This document shows, piece after piece, positions 7,706 to 13,385 of a stretch of DNA of 13,385 nucleotides. A model generated the notes under the pieces. It was not told the DNA's origin. It did no database searches and saw only the letters and a list, made by a program, of their open reading frames with translations. How positions within the stretch are numbered: the first letter of the stretch is position 1; each line of letters opens with the position of its first letter. The position numbers were made by a program, and so were the translations under genes. The stretch is taken from the NCBI GenBank assembly GCA_964541595.1, contig CAZIRO010000067.1:1-13385 (forward strand), given 5' to 3'. Source of the stretch: CAZIRO01 sp964541595. GTDB lineage: Bacteria > Acidobacteriota > HRBIN11.

Positions 7706-8047
7706 TTATCCCGGGGGCCATCGCAACGGACGACCGGCGAGCAGGTGAAAATGGATATGGTAGATCGACTGACCGGCCATGGCACGTGTATTCAGTACAA
7801 TCCGATATCCCCGATCCGCTATCCCGAGTGTCCGCGCGAGCTGCCGCGCGACGTCCAGACAGTGGCCGAGCAACGGTACGTCTTCCGATGCGACGTCGTT
7901 CAACGTGGGAATGTGTTTCCGGGGCACGATCAAAATATGGATGGGCGCCATCGGATGGATATCCCGGAATGCGACCACGCGGTCGTCCTGATACTCGATG
8001 GTTGCCGGTGTGGTTCCCTCCACGATCCCGCAGAACACGCAGCGCAT
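7706..8047 (-). CDS. HIT-family nucleotide hydrolase (HINT-like)
   Basis: The 113-residue product is a histidine-triad protein (PF01230), expected to hydrolyse purine nucleoside phosphoramidates or AMP-lysine type substrates. The catalytic triad H-I-H-F-H (H97, H99, H101) followed by LLAGRPL is complete. CVFCGIVEG near the start and HILIVPRKHIPTLND are typical of the HINT branch. Length is normal. The start at 8047 is set by a strong GAGGTGG site (8051-8057) just before it. HINT enzymes can act on adenylated intermediates such as lysyl-AMP, so a link to the adenylating ligase upstream is attractive but is only inference. It is likely cotranscribed with DUF72. Confidence 0.93.
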   Translation of the reverse strand: MRCVFCGIVEGTTPATIEYQDDRVVAFRDIHPMAPIHILIVPRKHIPTLNDVASEDVPLLGHCLDVARQLARTLGIADRGYRIVLNTRAMAGQSIYHIHFHLLAGRPLRWPPG

Positions 8048-8050
8048 GTT

Positions 8051-8057
8051 CCACCTC
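8051..8057 (-). promoter_or_regulatory. Ribosome binding site deciding the HIT start
   Basis: GAGGTGG on the minus strand lies directly before ATG 8047. It rules against an in-frame extension that would add up to 68 residues upstream. Confidence 0.75.
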
Positions 8058-8128
8058 ACACGCAGGATCAAAAAGTGACGCACCAGGGGAACGAGCAGGG
8101 ACAGGAAACGGCGCATGGCACGCAACGA

Positions 8129-8158
8129 GCGGAAAAGCGACGCACGCAAACGTGCGCC
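8129..8158 (-). terminator. Weak terminator-like hairpin between ligA and HIT
   Basis: Reading the minus strand, GGCGCACG and CGTGCGTC pair across a TTTG loop (an 8-bp stem with one G-T pair) and are followed by GCTTTTCC. The T-run is short, so it may only attenuate ligA transcription. The 163-base ligA-HIT spacer also holds a degenerate piece of the dispersed element (gggacaggaaa, 8098-8108). Confidence 0.3.
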
Positions 8159-8208
8159 GTCACGAAGTGATCTCCGGATTGCGCCACCCTTTACACTGTT
8201 GCTCCCCT

Positions 8209-8271
8209 CGTCACTCCGCGTCACTTCCCGTGTCACCCTTCCCCTCGTCACTTCCCGTCCCGTTCCCGAGG
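8209..8271. repeat. Repeat array overlapping the 3' end of ligA
   Basis: On the plus strand, GTCAC-led units begin at 8210, 8220, 8232 and 8247, and the last runs into CACTTCCCGTCCCGTTCCCG (8249-8268), a variant of the dispersed element. Similar GTCAC units with cacttcacgtccc occur after secA at 3015-3043. The array encodes the last 18 or so residues of LigA and supplies its stop codon. Confidence 0.7.
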
Positions 8272-10307
8272 TACGGTTCTACCATCCGGACAAACTCGTC
8301 CTCGGAGAGAATGCGGACCCCCAGCTGAAGCGCGCGCTGGTATTTTGATCCGGGGTTTGCACCGACCACGACGAAATCCGTCCGCCGGGACACTGAACCG
8401 GCCGCCCGTCCACCGAGCCGTTCGACGATGGCCTGGGCCTCTGCCCGCGTCCAGCGGGAGAGTTCCCCCGTAAACACGACGGTCTTGCCGGTCAACGGTG
8501 TTGCAATGGCCGTTGCCGGTTCCCGTCGGGGTACGCTTCGAACGTGTACGCCGCCGCGCAGTAACTTTTCGATGAACGCGCGATTTCGCGGATTCTGGAA
8601 AAACTCGACGACCGAACGAGCGGTCTCCGGTCCGATCTCCGGAATCGCGATCAGTTCATCATACCGGGCGGCCATCAGGCGTTCGAGTGTTCCGAAACTC
8701 TGCGCGAGCACGCGCGCGATCTTCTGTCCGACGTGCCGAATCCCGAGTGCATAAATCAACCGTTCCAGCGGCACATCACGTGCGCGGTCAATGGCATCGA
8801 TCAGGTTCTGTGCGGACTTATCGGCGAACCCCTGGAGTTCCAGTATGTCCTCTTTCTTCAGGTAGAACAGGTCCGCGGCATCCCGTACGAGCCCGGCGTC
8901 GTACAGTTTCCGAACCACCCGTTCCCCGAGTCCCTCGATATTGAACGCATCCCGACTTGCGAAGTAACGAATATGTTCCTGAACCTTGGCCGGACAGGCA
9001 ATGTTGGTACAGACGTGATAGGCACCCTCGCGGGTCACCGGTCCCCCGCAGGCCGGGCAGGTTGCCGGCATCCGGAACTCCCGTTCATCCCCGGTGCGCC
9101 GTTCCACCACCGGTTTGATCACTTCCGGAATGACCTCACCGGCCCGACGGACCCAGACGTAATCGCCGATCCGGATATCTTTACGCCGGATCTCATCCTC
9201 ATTGTGCAGGGTCGCGCGGCTGACCACGACGCCACCGACTTCCACCGGCTCGAGAATGGCCACCGGTGTGAGCACGCCCGTTCGGCCCACCTGCACCACG
9301 ATATCCCGCAGACGCGTTACCTTTTCGTGCGGACGGAATTTATACGCGATCGCCCATCGCGGTGCCCGGGCAGTCCACCCCAACCGTTCCTGCAGATCGA
9401 GGCGGTTGACCTTCACGACGATGCCGTCCATCTCGTACGGCATATGATCCCGTTGCGCTTCCAGTTCATGGTGATATGCCACGACTGCATCGACAGACGA
9501 AACGAGCCGGACCAGCGGATTGACCCGGAACCCCCACGCGCGCAGGTGCTGGAGCACTTCCCAGTGCGTCGTAAACGTCACGCCATCACAGACACCGATC
9601 CCCCAGACCCAGATGTTCAATCGCCGGCTGGCCGTAATGGCCGGATCGAGTTGACGCAGTGACCCGGCCGCCGCATTCCGTGGATTCGCAAACAGCGGCA
9701 ACCCCTGACGCGCACGTTCCTCATTGAGACGACGAAAGTCCTCGATCTCCATATAGACCTCACCGCGCACTTCCAGCCGACGCGGCCAGGTGGCGGGATC
9801 CCCGATCATGCGCAACGGAATGGTCCGGATGGTTTTCAGGTTGTTCGTCACGTCCTCGCCCTCGATGCCGTCACCCCGCGTGGCGCCCCAGACGAGTCGC
9901 CCGTTTTCGTAATACAGGTTCGCCGATACACCGTCGATCTTCGGTTCGACCACATATTCGAGCGGTACATCCGCGGGCAACCCGAGAAAACGGCGCACCC
10001 GCTCGTCGAACGCGCGGAATTCGGCCTCGTTCAACGCGTTGTCCAGACTCAGCATCGGGGAAAGATGGCGAATTTTCGCAAACTCCCTGGCCGGCGGGGC
10101 ACCGACCCGCTGCGTGGGCGAATCGGGCGTGACCAGTTCCGGGAACTGTCGTTCCAGTTCGATGAGTTCCCGCATGAGCGCATCATACTCTTCGTCGGAA
10201 ATTACGGGTGCATTCAATACGTAGTACCGATAGTTGTGGTAGTGGATCTGTTCCCGGAGTGTTTCGATCCGTTTCCGTGCCTCTTCCAGAGTCATCACCC
10301 GCGTCAT
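8211..10307 (-). CDS. ligA: NAD+-dependent DNA ligase LigA
   Basis: LigA seals nicks in replication and repair using NAD+. The 698-residue protein has every domain in order: Ia (HYHNYRYYV and ISDEEYD, residues about 21-45), the adenylation domain with nucleophile K123 in EPKIDG and GDGIEGEDVT, NPRNAAAGSLRQ near 208-219, YEMDGIVVKVN, an OB fold (QVGRTGVLTPVA), a four-cysteine zinc finger (C417, C420, C433, C438), a helix-hairpin-helix region (about 480-570) and a BRCT domain (about 601-678). After BRCT comes an unusual Gly/Ser/Asp/Glu tail (GNGTGSDEGKGDTGSDAE) encoded by intergenic-type repeat DNA. The start at 10307 follows GAGG at a 10-base distance; ATG 10295 is less well supported. It is first in the minus-strand operon. 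Confidence 0.98.
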   Translation of the reverse strand: MTRVMTLEEARKRIETLREQIHYHNYRYYVLNAPVISDEEYDALMRELIELERQFPELVTPDSPTQRVGAPPAREFAKIRHLSPMLSLDNALNEAEFRAFDERVRRFLGLPADVPLEYVVEPKIDGVSANLYYENGRLVWGATRGDGIEGEDVTNNLKTIRTIPLRMIGDPATWPRRLEVRGEVYMEIEDFRRLNEERARQGLPLFANPRNAAAGSLRQLDPAITASRRLNIWVWGIGVCDGVTFTTHWEVLQHLRAWGFRVNPLVRLVSSVDAVVAYHHELEAQRDHMPYEMDGIVVKVNRLDLQERLGWTARAPRWAIAYKFRPHEKVTRLRDIVVQVGRTGVLTPVAILEPVEVGGVVVSRATLHNEDEIRRKDIRIGDYVWVRRAGEVIPEVIKPVVERRTGDEREFRMPATCPACGGPVTREGAYHVCTNIACPAKVQEHIRYFASRDAFNIEGLGERVVRKLYDAGLVRDAADLFYLKKEDILELQGFADKSAQNLIDAIDRARDVPLERLIYALGIRHVGQKIARVLAQSFGTLERLMAARYDELIAIPEIGPETARSVVEFFQNPRNRAFIEKLLRGGVHVRSVPRREPATAIATPLTGKTVVFTGELSRWTRAEAQAIVERLGGRAAGSVSRRTDFVVVGANPGSKYQRALQLGVRILSEDEFVRMVEPYLGNGTGSDEGKGDTGSDAE

Positions 10308-10431
10308 GGTTGCTCATCCTCACAGACTTGATGAACCACGATGTGGGACAACGACACGTGGACGTTCTGAACCCCTCATTCCGGAAGTGTACCGTTGAGG
10401 TATCCCGGTACGCGTACATCACTCAAAAGAT

Positions 10432-10459
10432 ATTATGGTTTGATCCGGCATCCTGCAAA
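10432..10459 (-). promoter_or_regulatory. Possible promoter for ligA
   Basis: On the minus strand TTTGCA (10459-10454, four of six) and CATAAT (10437-10432, five of six) are 16 bases apart. The leader to ligA would be roughly 120 bases. The GTACGCGTAC/TTGAG-CTCAA dyad lies just downstream of the predicted start point. This is a consensus match only. Confidence 0.35.
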
Positions 10460-10532
10460 GTGTGGGGAAACAGCGCGGGAACCGGATACCATGCCACCGA
10501 CGGGGACGCGGGCAATGCGCCGCTGTCCCGCG

Positions 10533-10562
10533 TTTTCAGTCAACCCACGTTTTCAGTAGAAT
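10533..10562 (+). promoter_or_regulatory. Candidate promoter for the WD40 gene
   Basis: TTTTCA (10533-10538, four of six) and TAGAAT (10557-10562, five of six) are 18 bases apart. Transcription from near 10569 would leave a leader of about 30 bases before ATG 10598. This supports that start over in-frame upstream starts. The CGTTTTCAGT direct repeat overlaps both elements. Confidence 0.45.
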
Positions 10563-10597
10563 GGAAATATCCCACACAGATTCCGGGATGGATCACA

Positions 10598-11494
10598 ATG
10601 AAAGGTCAGACGTATGTGTTCGCATCGGCCAGTGGCGATGGCACACTCCGTATATGGGACCTGGCGCGTGCGGAGTGTGTCCAGGTGCTCTCCGGGCATC
10701 ACGGGCTGGTATACGGCATTGCCACAACGCCGGACGGGCGGTGGATCGTTTCCGGTGGCGGTGACAAGACCGTTCGCATCTGGGACTGGCGACAGGGCAC
10801 ACAGGTCGCTGTACTCAAGGGTCACGCCGGATGGGTCTTCTCGGTGGACAGCACACCGGATGGCCAGTGGATCGTCTCCGGTGCGGGGGACGGCACCATA
10901 CGCGTATGGAACATTGCCCAGCAGGAATGTATGGCGGTGCTGGAAGGGCACACGGAATGGGTCAGTACGGTCGTGGTTGCCGCTGACAACCGTACGCTCG
11001 TCTCCGGCGGGGGCGACCGGACGCTGCGGATCTGGAACCTGCGCGATCGTCGTTGCACCGCTGTGTTGCAGGACCACCCGGACTGGATCTTCGCCATCAC
11101 GCTGACGCCCCAGGGCACGCACGCCGTGACCGCCTGTGCGGACGGAAGGGTCCGCGTATGGGATCTGCACGCCCGATCCTGTGTAGCGACATTGACCGGT
11201 CACGCGGGACGTGTGTACGATGTGGCGATTGCACCCGACGGTCAGCAGATATTTTCCGGAAGTGCAGATGGTTCGATCCGGATCTGGAACTGGCAGCAAC
11301 AGCAGTGCGTTGCTGAAATCGAAGCCCACGATGACTGGGTGAGTGCGCTGACGGTCACTCCCGACGGTCGGTACCTGATATCGGCGAGCGAAGACGGTGA
11401 GATCAAGGTCTGGGACCTGCAGACCCGTGCATGCATTGCGACGCTGACGGGGCATCAGGACTGGATCCGTAGCCTGGCAGTGATCCCGACATAG
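10598..11494 (+). CDS. Stand-alone seven-bladed WD40 repeat protein
   Basis: The 298-residue protein is made entirely of WD40 repeats (PF00400), which form a beta-propeller for protein binding. Seven repeat ends are visible (IWDL, IWDW, VWNI, IWNL, VWDL, IWNW, VWDL), each about 42 residues apart, with GH..WV and TPDGR..VSG..D marks. From ATG 10598 the protein opens with the last strands of a blade (TYVFASASGDGTLRIWDL) and ends with that blade's first part (GHQDWIRSLAVIPT), the standard 'velcro' closure. This gives exactly seven blades and argues that upstream in-frame codons are not translated. There is no kinase, protease or membrane part, and no signal peptide. GGATGG precedes the ATG. The partner is unknown. 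The amine oxidase 89 bases downstream may be cotranscribed. Confidence 0.9.
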   Translation: MKGQTYVFASASGDGTLRIWDLARAECVQVLSGHHGLVYGIATTPDGRWIVSGGGDKTVRIWDWRQGTQVAVLKGHAGWVFSVDSTPDGQWIVSGAGDGTIRVWNIAQQECMAVLEGHTEWVSTVVVAADNRTLVSGGGDRTLRIWNLRDRRCTAVLQDHPDWIFAITLTPQGTHAVTACADGRVRVWDLHARSCVATLTGHAGRVYDVAIAPDGQQIFSGSADGSIRIWNWQQQQCVAEIEAHDDWVSALTVTPDGRYLISASEDGEIKVWDLQTRACIATLTGHQDWIRSLAVIPT

Positions 11495-11540
11495 CCCGGT
11501 GGTTCCATCCGTTCGCGCAGGAAGATGGGTGGACCCTGTG

Positions 11541-11569
11541 TCCATGGACCTTCGGGGTCTGCCCATGGA
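11541..11569 (+). other. Imperfect hairpin between WD40 and amine oxidase genes
   Basis: TCCATGGACC (11541-11550) can pair with GGTC (11556-11559) and CATGGA (11564-11569) across a TTCGG loop, leaving a TGCC bulge. CCATGGACC also occurs as a direct repeat (11542-11550 and 11563-11571). No T-run follows. The hairpin ends two bases before the amine oxidase ribosome binding site, so an effect on translation is possible but unproven. Confidence 0.4.
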
Positions 11570-11571
11570 CC

Positions 11572-11578
11572 GGAGGAG
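11572..11578 (+). promoter_or_regulatory. Strong ribosome binding site for the amine oxidase
   Basis: GGAGGAG, a near-perfect Shine-Dalgarno sequence, sits at the ideal distance before ATG 11584. It fixes the start although the protein carries about 30 residues before its FAD fold. Confidence 0.8.
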
Positions 11579-11583
11579 ACGGG

Positions 11584-12966
11584 ATGCGCCCGCATGTCCA
11601 GGCATGGGTGGACGGAACGGTTCAGCGTTCGGTCTGGTTCCGTTCCGAACGTCGACCCCCGGGGGGACGACCGCGCGGTCAGGTGGTGGTCATCGGCGCA
11701 GGCGTGGCCGGACTCGCGGCCGCACAGGAACTCCGCGCGCGCGGATATGACGTGCACGTGCTGGAGGCCCGTGATCGGCCCGGTGGTCGGGTCTGGACCG
11801 ACCGCACGCTTGGTGTACCCGTTGATCTCGGTGCTGCATGGATCCACCGATCGTGGGGCAACCCGTTGACCGCGGTGGCACAACGGTACAGAATTCCGCT
11901 CGCGGAAACACATTACGAGGATGGGATACTCTACACGGAGGGACAAACGGTTCCGGAGGACCGGATTCGATTCGTACGCCAGCGGTTTGATACACTGATG
12001 GATCGGTTGACGGATCTGGCCCGACGGATCGCGACGGACATCAGTTTAATGCAGGGGATCGAATCCGTCCTGGCGGAATTTCCGGAATTCCGTCAGGACG
12101 AGGGGTACCGTGCGATCTTGCAGTGGTTTCTGACCATGGCGGTGGTGGCCGCATCGGCCGATTTCGAGATCTCCGAATCGGCCGACGCGTTATCCCTCAT
12201 GTACTTCGATGAAGACGAAGAGTTTGAGGGACCCGACCTGCGCTACGCCGATGGGGGCGACCGGATGATCGCGGCCATGGCCGCAGATCTGCCCATTACA
12301 TATGCACACCCCGTTCGCCACATCCGGGTTACCGACCGCGGGGTGCATATCCACACGGATACGGATCGGTGGGACGCGGACGCAGTGATCGTGACGCTCC
12401 CGCTCGGGGTACTCCAGCACGGCGATGTGACGTTTGACCCGCCGTTACCCGACTGGAAAGTGCAGGCCATACACCGCCTGCGAATGGGTACACTCAACAA
12501 GATCGTGCTCCGGTTTTCGGAACCGTTCTGGCCGGAACGTCCTGAATTTCTCGGATACATCCATGCCGGTCCGGGCGCGTTTCCCCTGTTCTGGAACGGC
12601 CTGCGGATTTCTGCGACGCCCATTCTGATCGGACATGTGGGAGGCTCCCGTGCGCGGCAACTGGAATCCCTGTCGGACGTGGACACGGTCCGACTGGCGT
12701 GTCGCACTCTGGAACGTATGTTCGGCCGCAGGATCCCGCGGCCCACTGCCTGGCGCATCACCCGCTGGCACCACGATCCGTTCAGCCGGGGGGCCTATTC
12801 CTATGTACCGGTCGGCAGTACGAGCCTGATGTACACGGCACTGGCCGAACCCGTAAACGGGCGGTTATGGTTTGCCGGGGAAGCCACCGTGCGGTGGTTT
12901 CCCGGTACACTCCACGGCGCGTTGCTCTCCGGACTGGCGACCGCACAGCGACTGGACGGAGAATAA
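11584..12966 (+). CDS. Flavin-containing amine oxidase (polyamine oxidase-like)
   Basis: The 460-residue FAD enzyme (Amino_oxidase, PF01593) should oxidise an amine to an imine and release H2O2. An arginine-rich leader of about 32 residues precedes the Rossmann motif VVVIGAGVAGLAAAQELRARG (GxGxxG at G38, G40, G43), E61 for the ribose and the GGR motif near 67-69. DLGAAWIH follows. MGTLNKIVLRF contains K306, aligned by motif with the catalytic lysine of polyamine oxidases and LSD1. The C-terminus has LWFAGEATVRWFPGTLHGALLSG, the second FAD-contact motif. There is no cysteine in the place used for covalent FAD by MAO, so FAD is probably non-covalent. The substrate is unknown. The arginine-rich leader lacks a hydrophobic stretch and has no clear twin-arginine signal, so it is probably cytoplasmic. 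Confidence 0.92.
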   Translation: MRPHVQAWVDGTVQRSVWFRSERRPPGGRPRGQVVVIGAGVAGLAAAQELRARGYDVHVLEARDRPGGRVWTDRTLGVPVDLGAAWIHRSWGNPLTAVAQRYRIPLAETHYEDGILYTEGQTVPEDRIRFVRQRFDTLMDRLTDLARRIATDISLMQGIESVLAEFPEFRQDEGYRAILQWFLTMAVVAASADFEISESADALSLMYFDEDEEFEGPDLRYADGGDRMIAAMAADLPITYAHPVRHIRVTDRGVHIHTDTDRWDADAVIVTLPLGVLQHGDVTFDPPLPDWKVQAIHRLRMGTLNKIVLRFSEPFWPERPEFLGYIHAGPGAFPLFWNGLRISATPILIGHVGGSRARQLESLSDVDTVRLACRTLERMFGRRIPRPTAWRITRWHHDPFSRGAYSYVPVGSTSLMYTALAEPVNGRLWFAGEATVRWFPGTLHGALLSGLATAQRLDGE

Positions 12967-13052
12967 TGCGCGGCGGAATGGCATGCATGTCCGTGGATGC
13001 AGGGGTTCGGGTGTCCAGATGTCCGGAGATGCGGATGCCAAGGGATGGAATA

Positions 13053-13093
13053 CCGGGATCGGGACAGGGATGGGACAGGGGATGGACCGGATG
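13053..13093. repeat. First copy of a ~42-bp direct repeat
   Basis: This stretch is nearly identical to 13343-13385, about 39 of 43 aligned positions, with differences in the runs around AGGGATGGG and GGGGATG. It starts CCGGGATCGGGACAGG and ends ACCGGATG, and contains the dispersed element in minus orientation plus the octamer GGGACAGG twice. Confidence 0.85.
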
Positions 13094-13122
13094 GACGGAT
13101 GGACTGGTCGACACTGGGATCT

Positions 13123-13157
13123 GGTCTCAGGTCCCAGGTGTCCGGTCTCAGGGAGGT
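13123..13157. repeat. Five tandem 7-bp units of the GGTNTCA type
   Basis: GGTCTCA, GGTCCCA, GGTGTCC, GGTCTCA and GGGAGGT follow in exact 7-base register. They are the opposite-strand form of the ACCTGNN units after secA: 13128-13142 is an exact 15-base reverse complement of 3170-3184. Confidence 0.75.
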
Positions 13158-13214
13158 CTGGAATTGCCGACTCCGAAAGTTGGGACCATGCCACTGCGTC
13201 GGGACATCCCATGG

Positions 13215-13236
13215 CCCATTTCCTGTTCTGATCTCC
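13215..13236 (+). repeat. Diverged copy of the dispersed element
   Basis: CCCATTTCCTGTTCTGATCT plus CC aligns with the element consensus, with a few transitions. Confidence 0.55.
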
Positions 13237-13278
13237 AATGGAATCCGGTGTTGCCGGATCTCGGGATACGCCCGTGCT

Positions 13279-13365
13279 CCATTTCCCGTCCCAATCCCGG
13301 GGAACGTCCAATTCGCAATCCGCAATTCGCAATCTATAATAACCGGGATCGGGACAGGAAATGGG
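13279..13365. repeat. Long inverted repeat with 7-bp repeats in the loop
   Basis: The plus-orientation element at 13279-13300 and the minus-orientation element at 13343-13365 pair at about 20 of 22 positions. They enclose a 42-base loop that contains the AATTCGC tandem units. It could fold as a large hairpin in RNA or a cruciform in DNA. Confidence 0.75.
13310..13337. repeat. Four tandem 7-bp units of the AATTCGC type
   Basis: AATTCGC, AATCCGC, AATTCGC and AATCTAT run in 7-base register. The sequence is unlike the ACCTGNN heptads but the period is the same, and it lies in the loop of the inverted repeat. Confidence 0.75.
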
Positions 13366-13385
13366 ACAGGGGGATGCACCGGATG
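13343..13385. repeat. Second copy of the ~42-bp direct repeat, cut by the window edge
   Basis: Matches 13053-13093 as described there. The match is still intact at the last base, so it may continue outside the window. Confidence 0.85.

Larger units (their letters stand above)
10308..10597. other. Divergent regulatory region between ligA and the WD40 gene
   Basis: These 290 bases contain no supported gene, although the WD40 frame stays open through them. They hold candidate promoters in both directions. They also hold a perfect palindrome GTACGCGTAC (10408-10417) nested between TTGAG (10395-10399) and CTCAA (10422-10426), and a 10-base direct repeat CGTTTTCAGT (10531-10540 and 10548-10557). 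Confidence 0.6.
12967..13385. other. Gene-free, repeat-rich right end of the window
   Basis: I see no gene in these 419 bases. An imperfect long hairpin directly follows the amine oxidase (12980-12992 with 13025-13039, GGCATGCATGTCC against GGAGATGCGGATGCC). Then come copies of the dispersed element in both orientations, GGATGGAC units (13080-13106), two kinds of 7-bp tandem repeats, and a long inverted repeat. The last element runs off the window edge. Confidence 0.7.

Noticed and set aside
7307..8170. Long plus-strand frame opposite DUF72 and HIT
   Set aside because: It spans two well-supported minus-strand genes and their junction and shows no domain.
8048..8251. In-frame upstream extension of the HIT protein with a hydrophobic segment (FLSLLVPLVRHFLIL) resembling a signal
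   Set aside because: A strong ribosome site lies directly before ATG 8047, HIT proteins normally begin near CVFC, and the extension overlaps ligA repeat DNA.
8733..9662. Plus-strand frame of about 300 codons inside ligA
   Set aside because: It is antisense to the conserved catalytic and zinc-finger part of LigA and has no recognisable family.
10208..10597. In-frame N-terminal extension of the WD40 protein
   Set aside because: It overlaps the ligA start, reads as unstructured sequence, and is unnecessary because seven blades close from ATG 10598; a promoter also lies within it.
10553..11605. Minus-strand frame opposite the WD40 gene
   Set aside because: It mirrors the periodic WD40 repeats and lacks any independent motif.

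Overview
The window is a GC-rich bacterial chromosomal segment. Nearly all of it is tightly packed, ordinary-looking genes, and the only gaps over about 300 bases are filled with unusual short repeats. The organism cannot be named from sequence alone. The housekeeping genes (SecA with a SEC-C zinc tail, NAD+-dependent DNA ligase, DUF177/YceD) are bacterial. The gene mix, especially the small hypothetical protein at 5256-5621 which resembles uncharacterised proteins I associate with Acidobacteriota, weakly suggests that phylum or a related uncultured lineage. I see no phage, plasmid, transposase, CRISPR, rRNA or tRNA signature.

Layout from left to right. Bases 1-142 hold a repeat arm and the secA leader. 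secA (143-2983) follows. Bases 2984-3375 form a repeat-rich spacer that ends in a good sigma70-type promoter. Next come a DUF177/YceD protein (3376-3945), then a spacer carrying the best promoter in the window, then a radical SAM/SPASM protein (4131-5141). A small hypothetical protein (5256-5621) overlaps a DUF1015 protein (5621-6904) through TAATG. The minus strand carries a probable operon, transcribed ligA (10307-8211), then a HIT-family hydrolase (8047-7706), then a DUF72 protein (7702-6938). It converges on DUF1015. A divergent regulatory region (10308-10597) separates ligA from a stand-alone seven-bladed WD40 propeller (10598-11494). A flavin amine oxidase (11584-12966) follows. The final 419 bases (12967-13385) are again repeat-rich and contain no gene.

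The most distinctive content is a mosaic of dispersed intergenic repeats. One element, consensus CATTTCCCGTCCCGATCCC, appears about eight times in both orientations: at the left edge, twice after secA, at the 3' end of ligA, and four times after the amine oxidase. It is associated with 7-bp tandem repeats (ACCTGNN, its reverse form GGTNTCA, and AATTCGC) and with GTCAC-led units. Two 55-bp arms, about 50/55 identical and in opposite orientation, bracket secA. In ligA the repeat has run into the reading frame and encodes a Gly/Ser/Asp tail after the BRCT domain. I found no obvious new multi-gene system. The repeat family and the ligA tail are the observations most worth follow-up.
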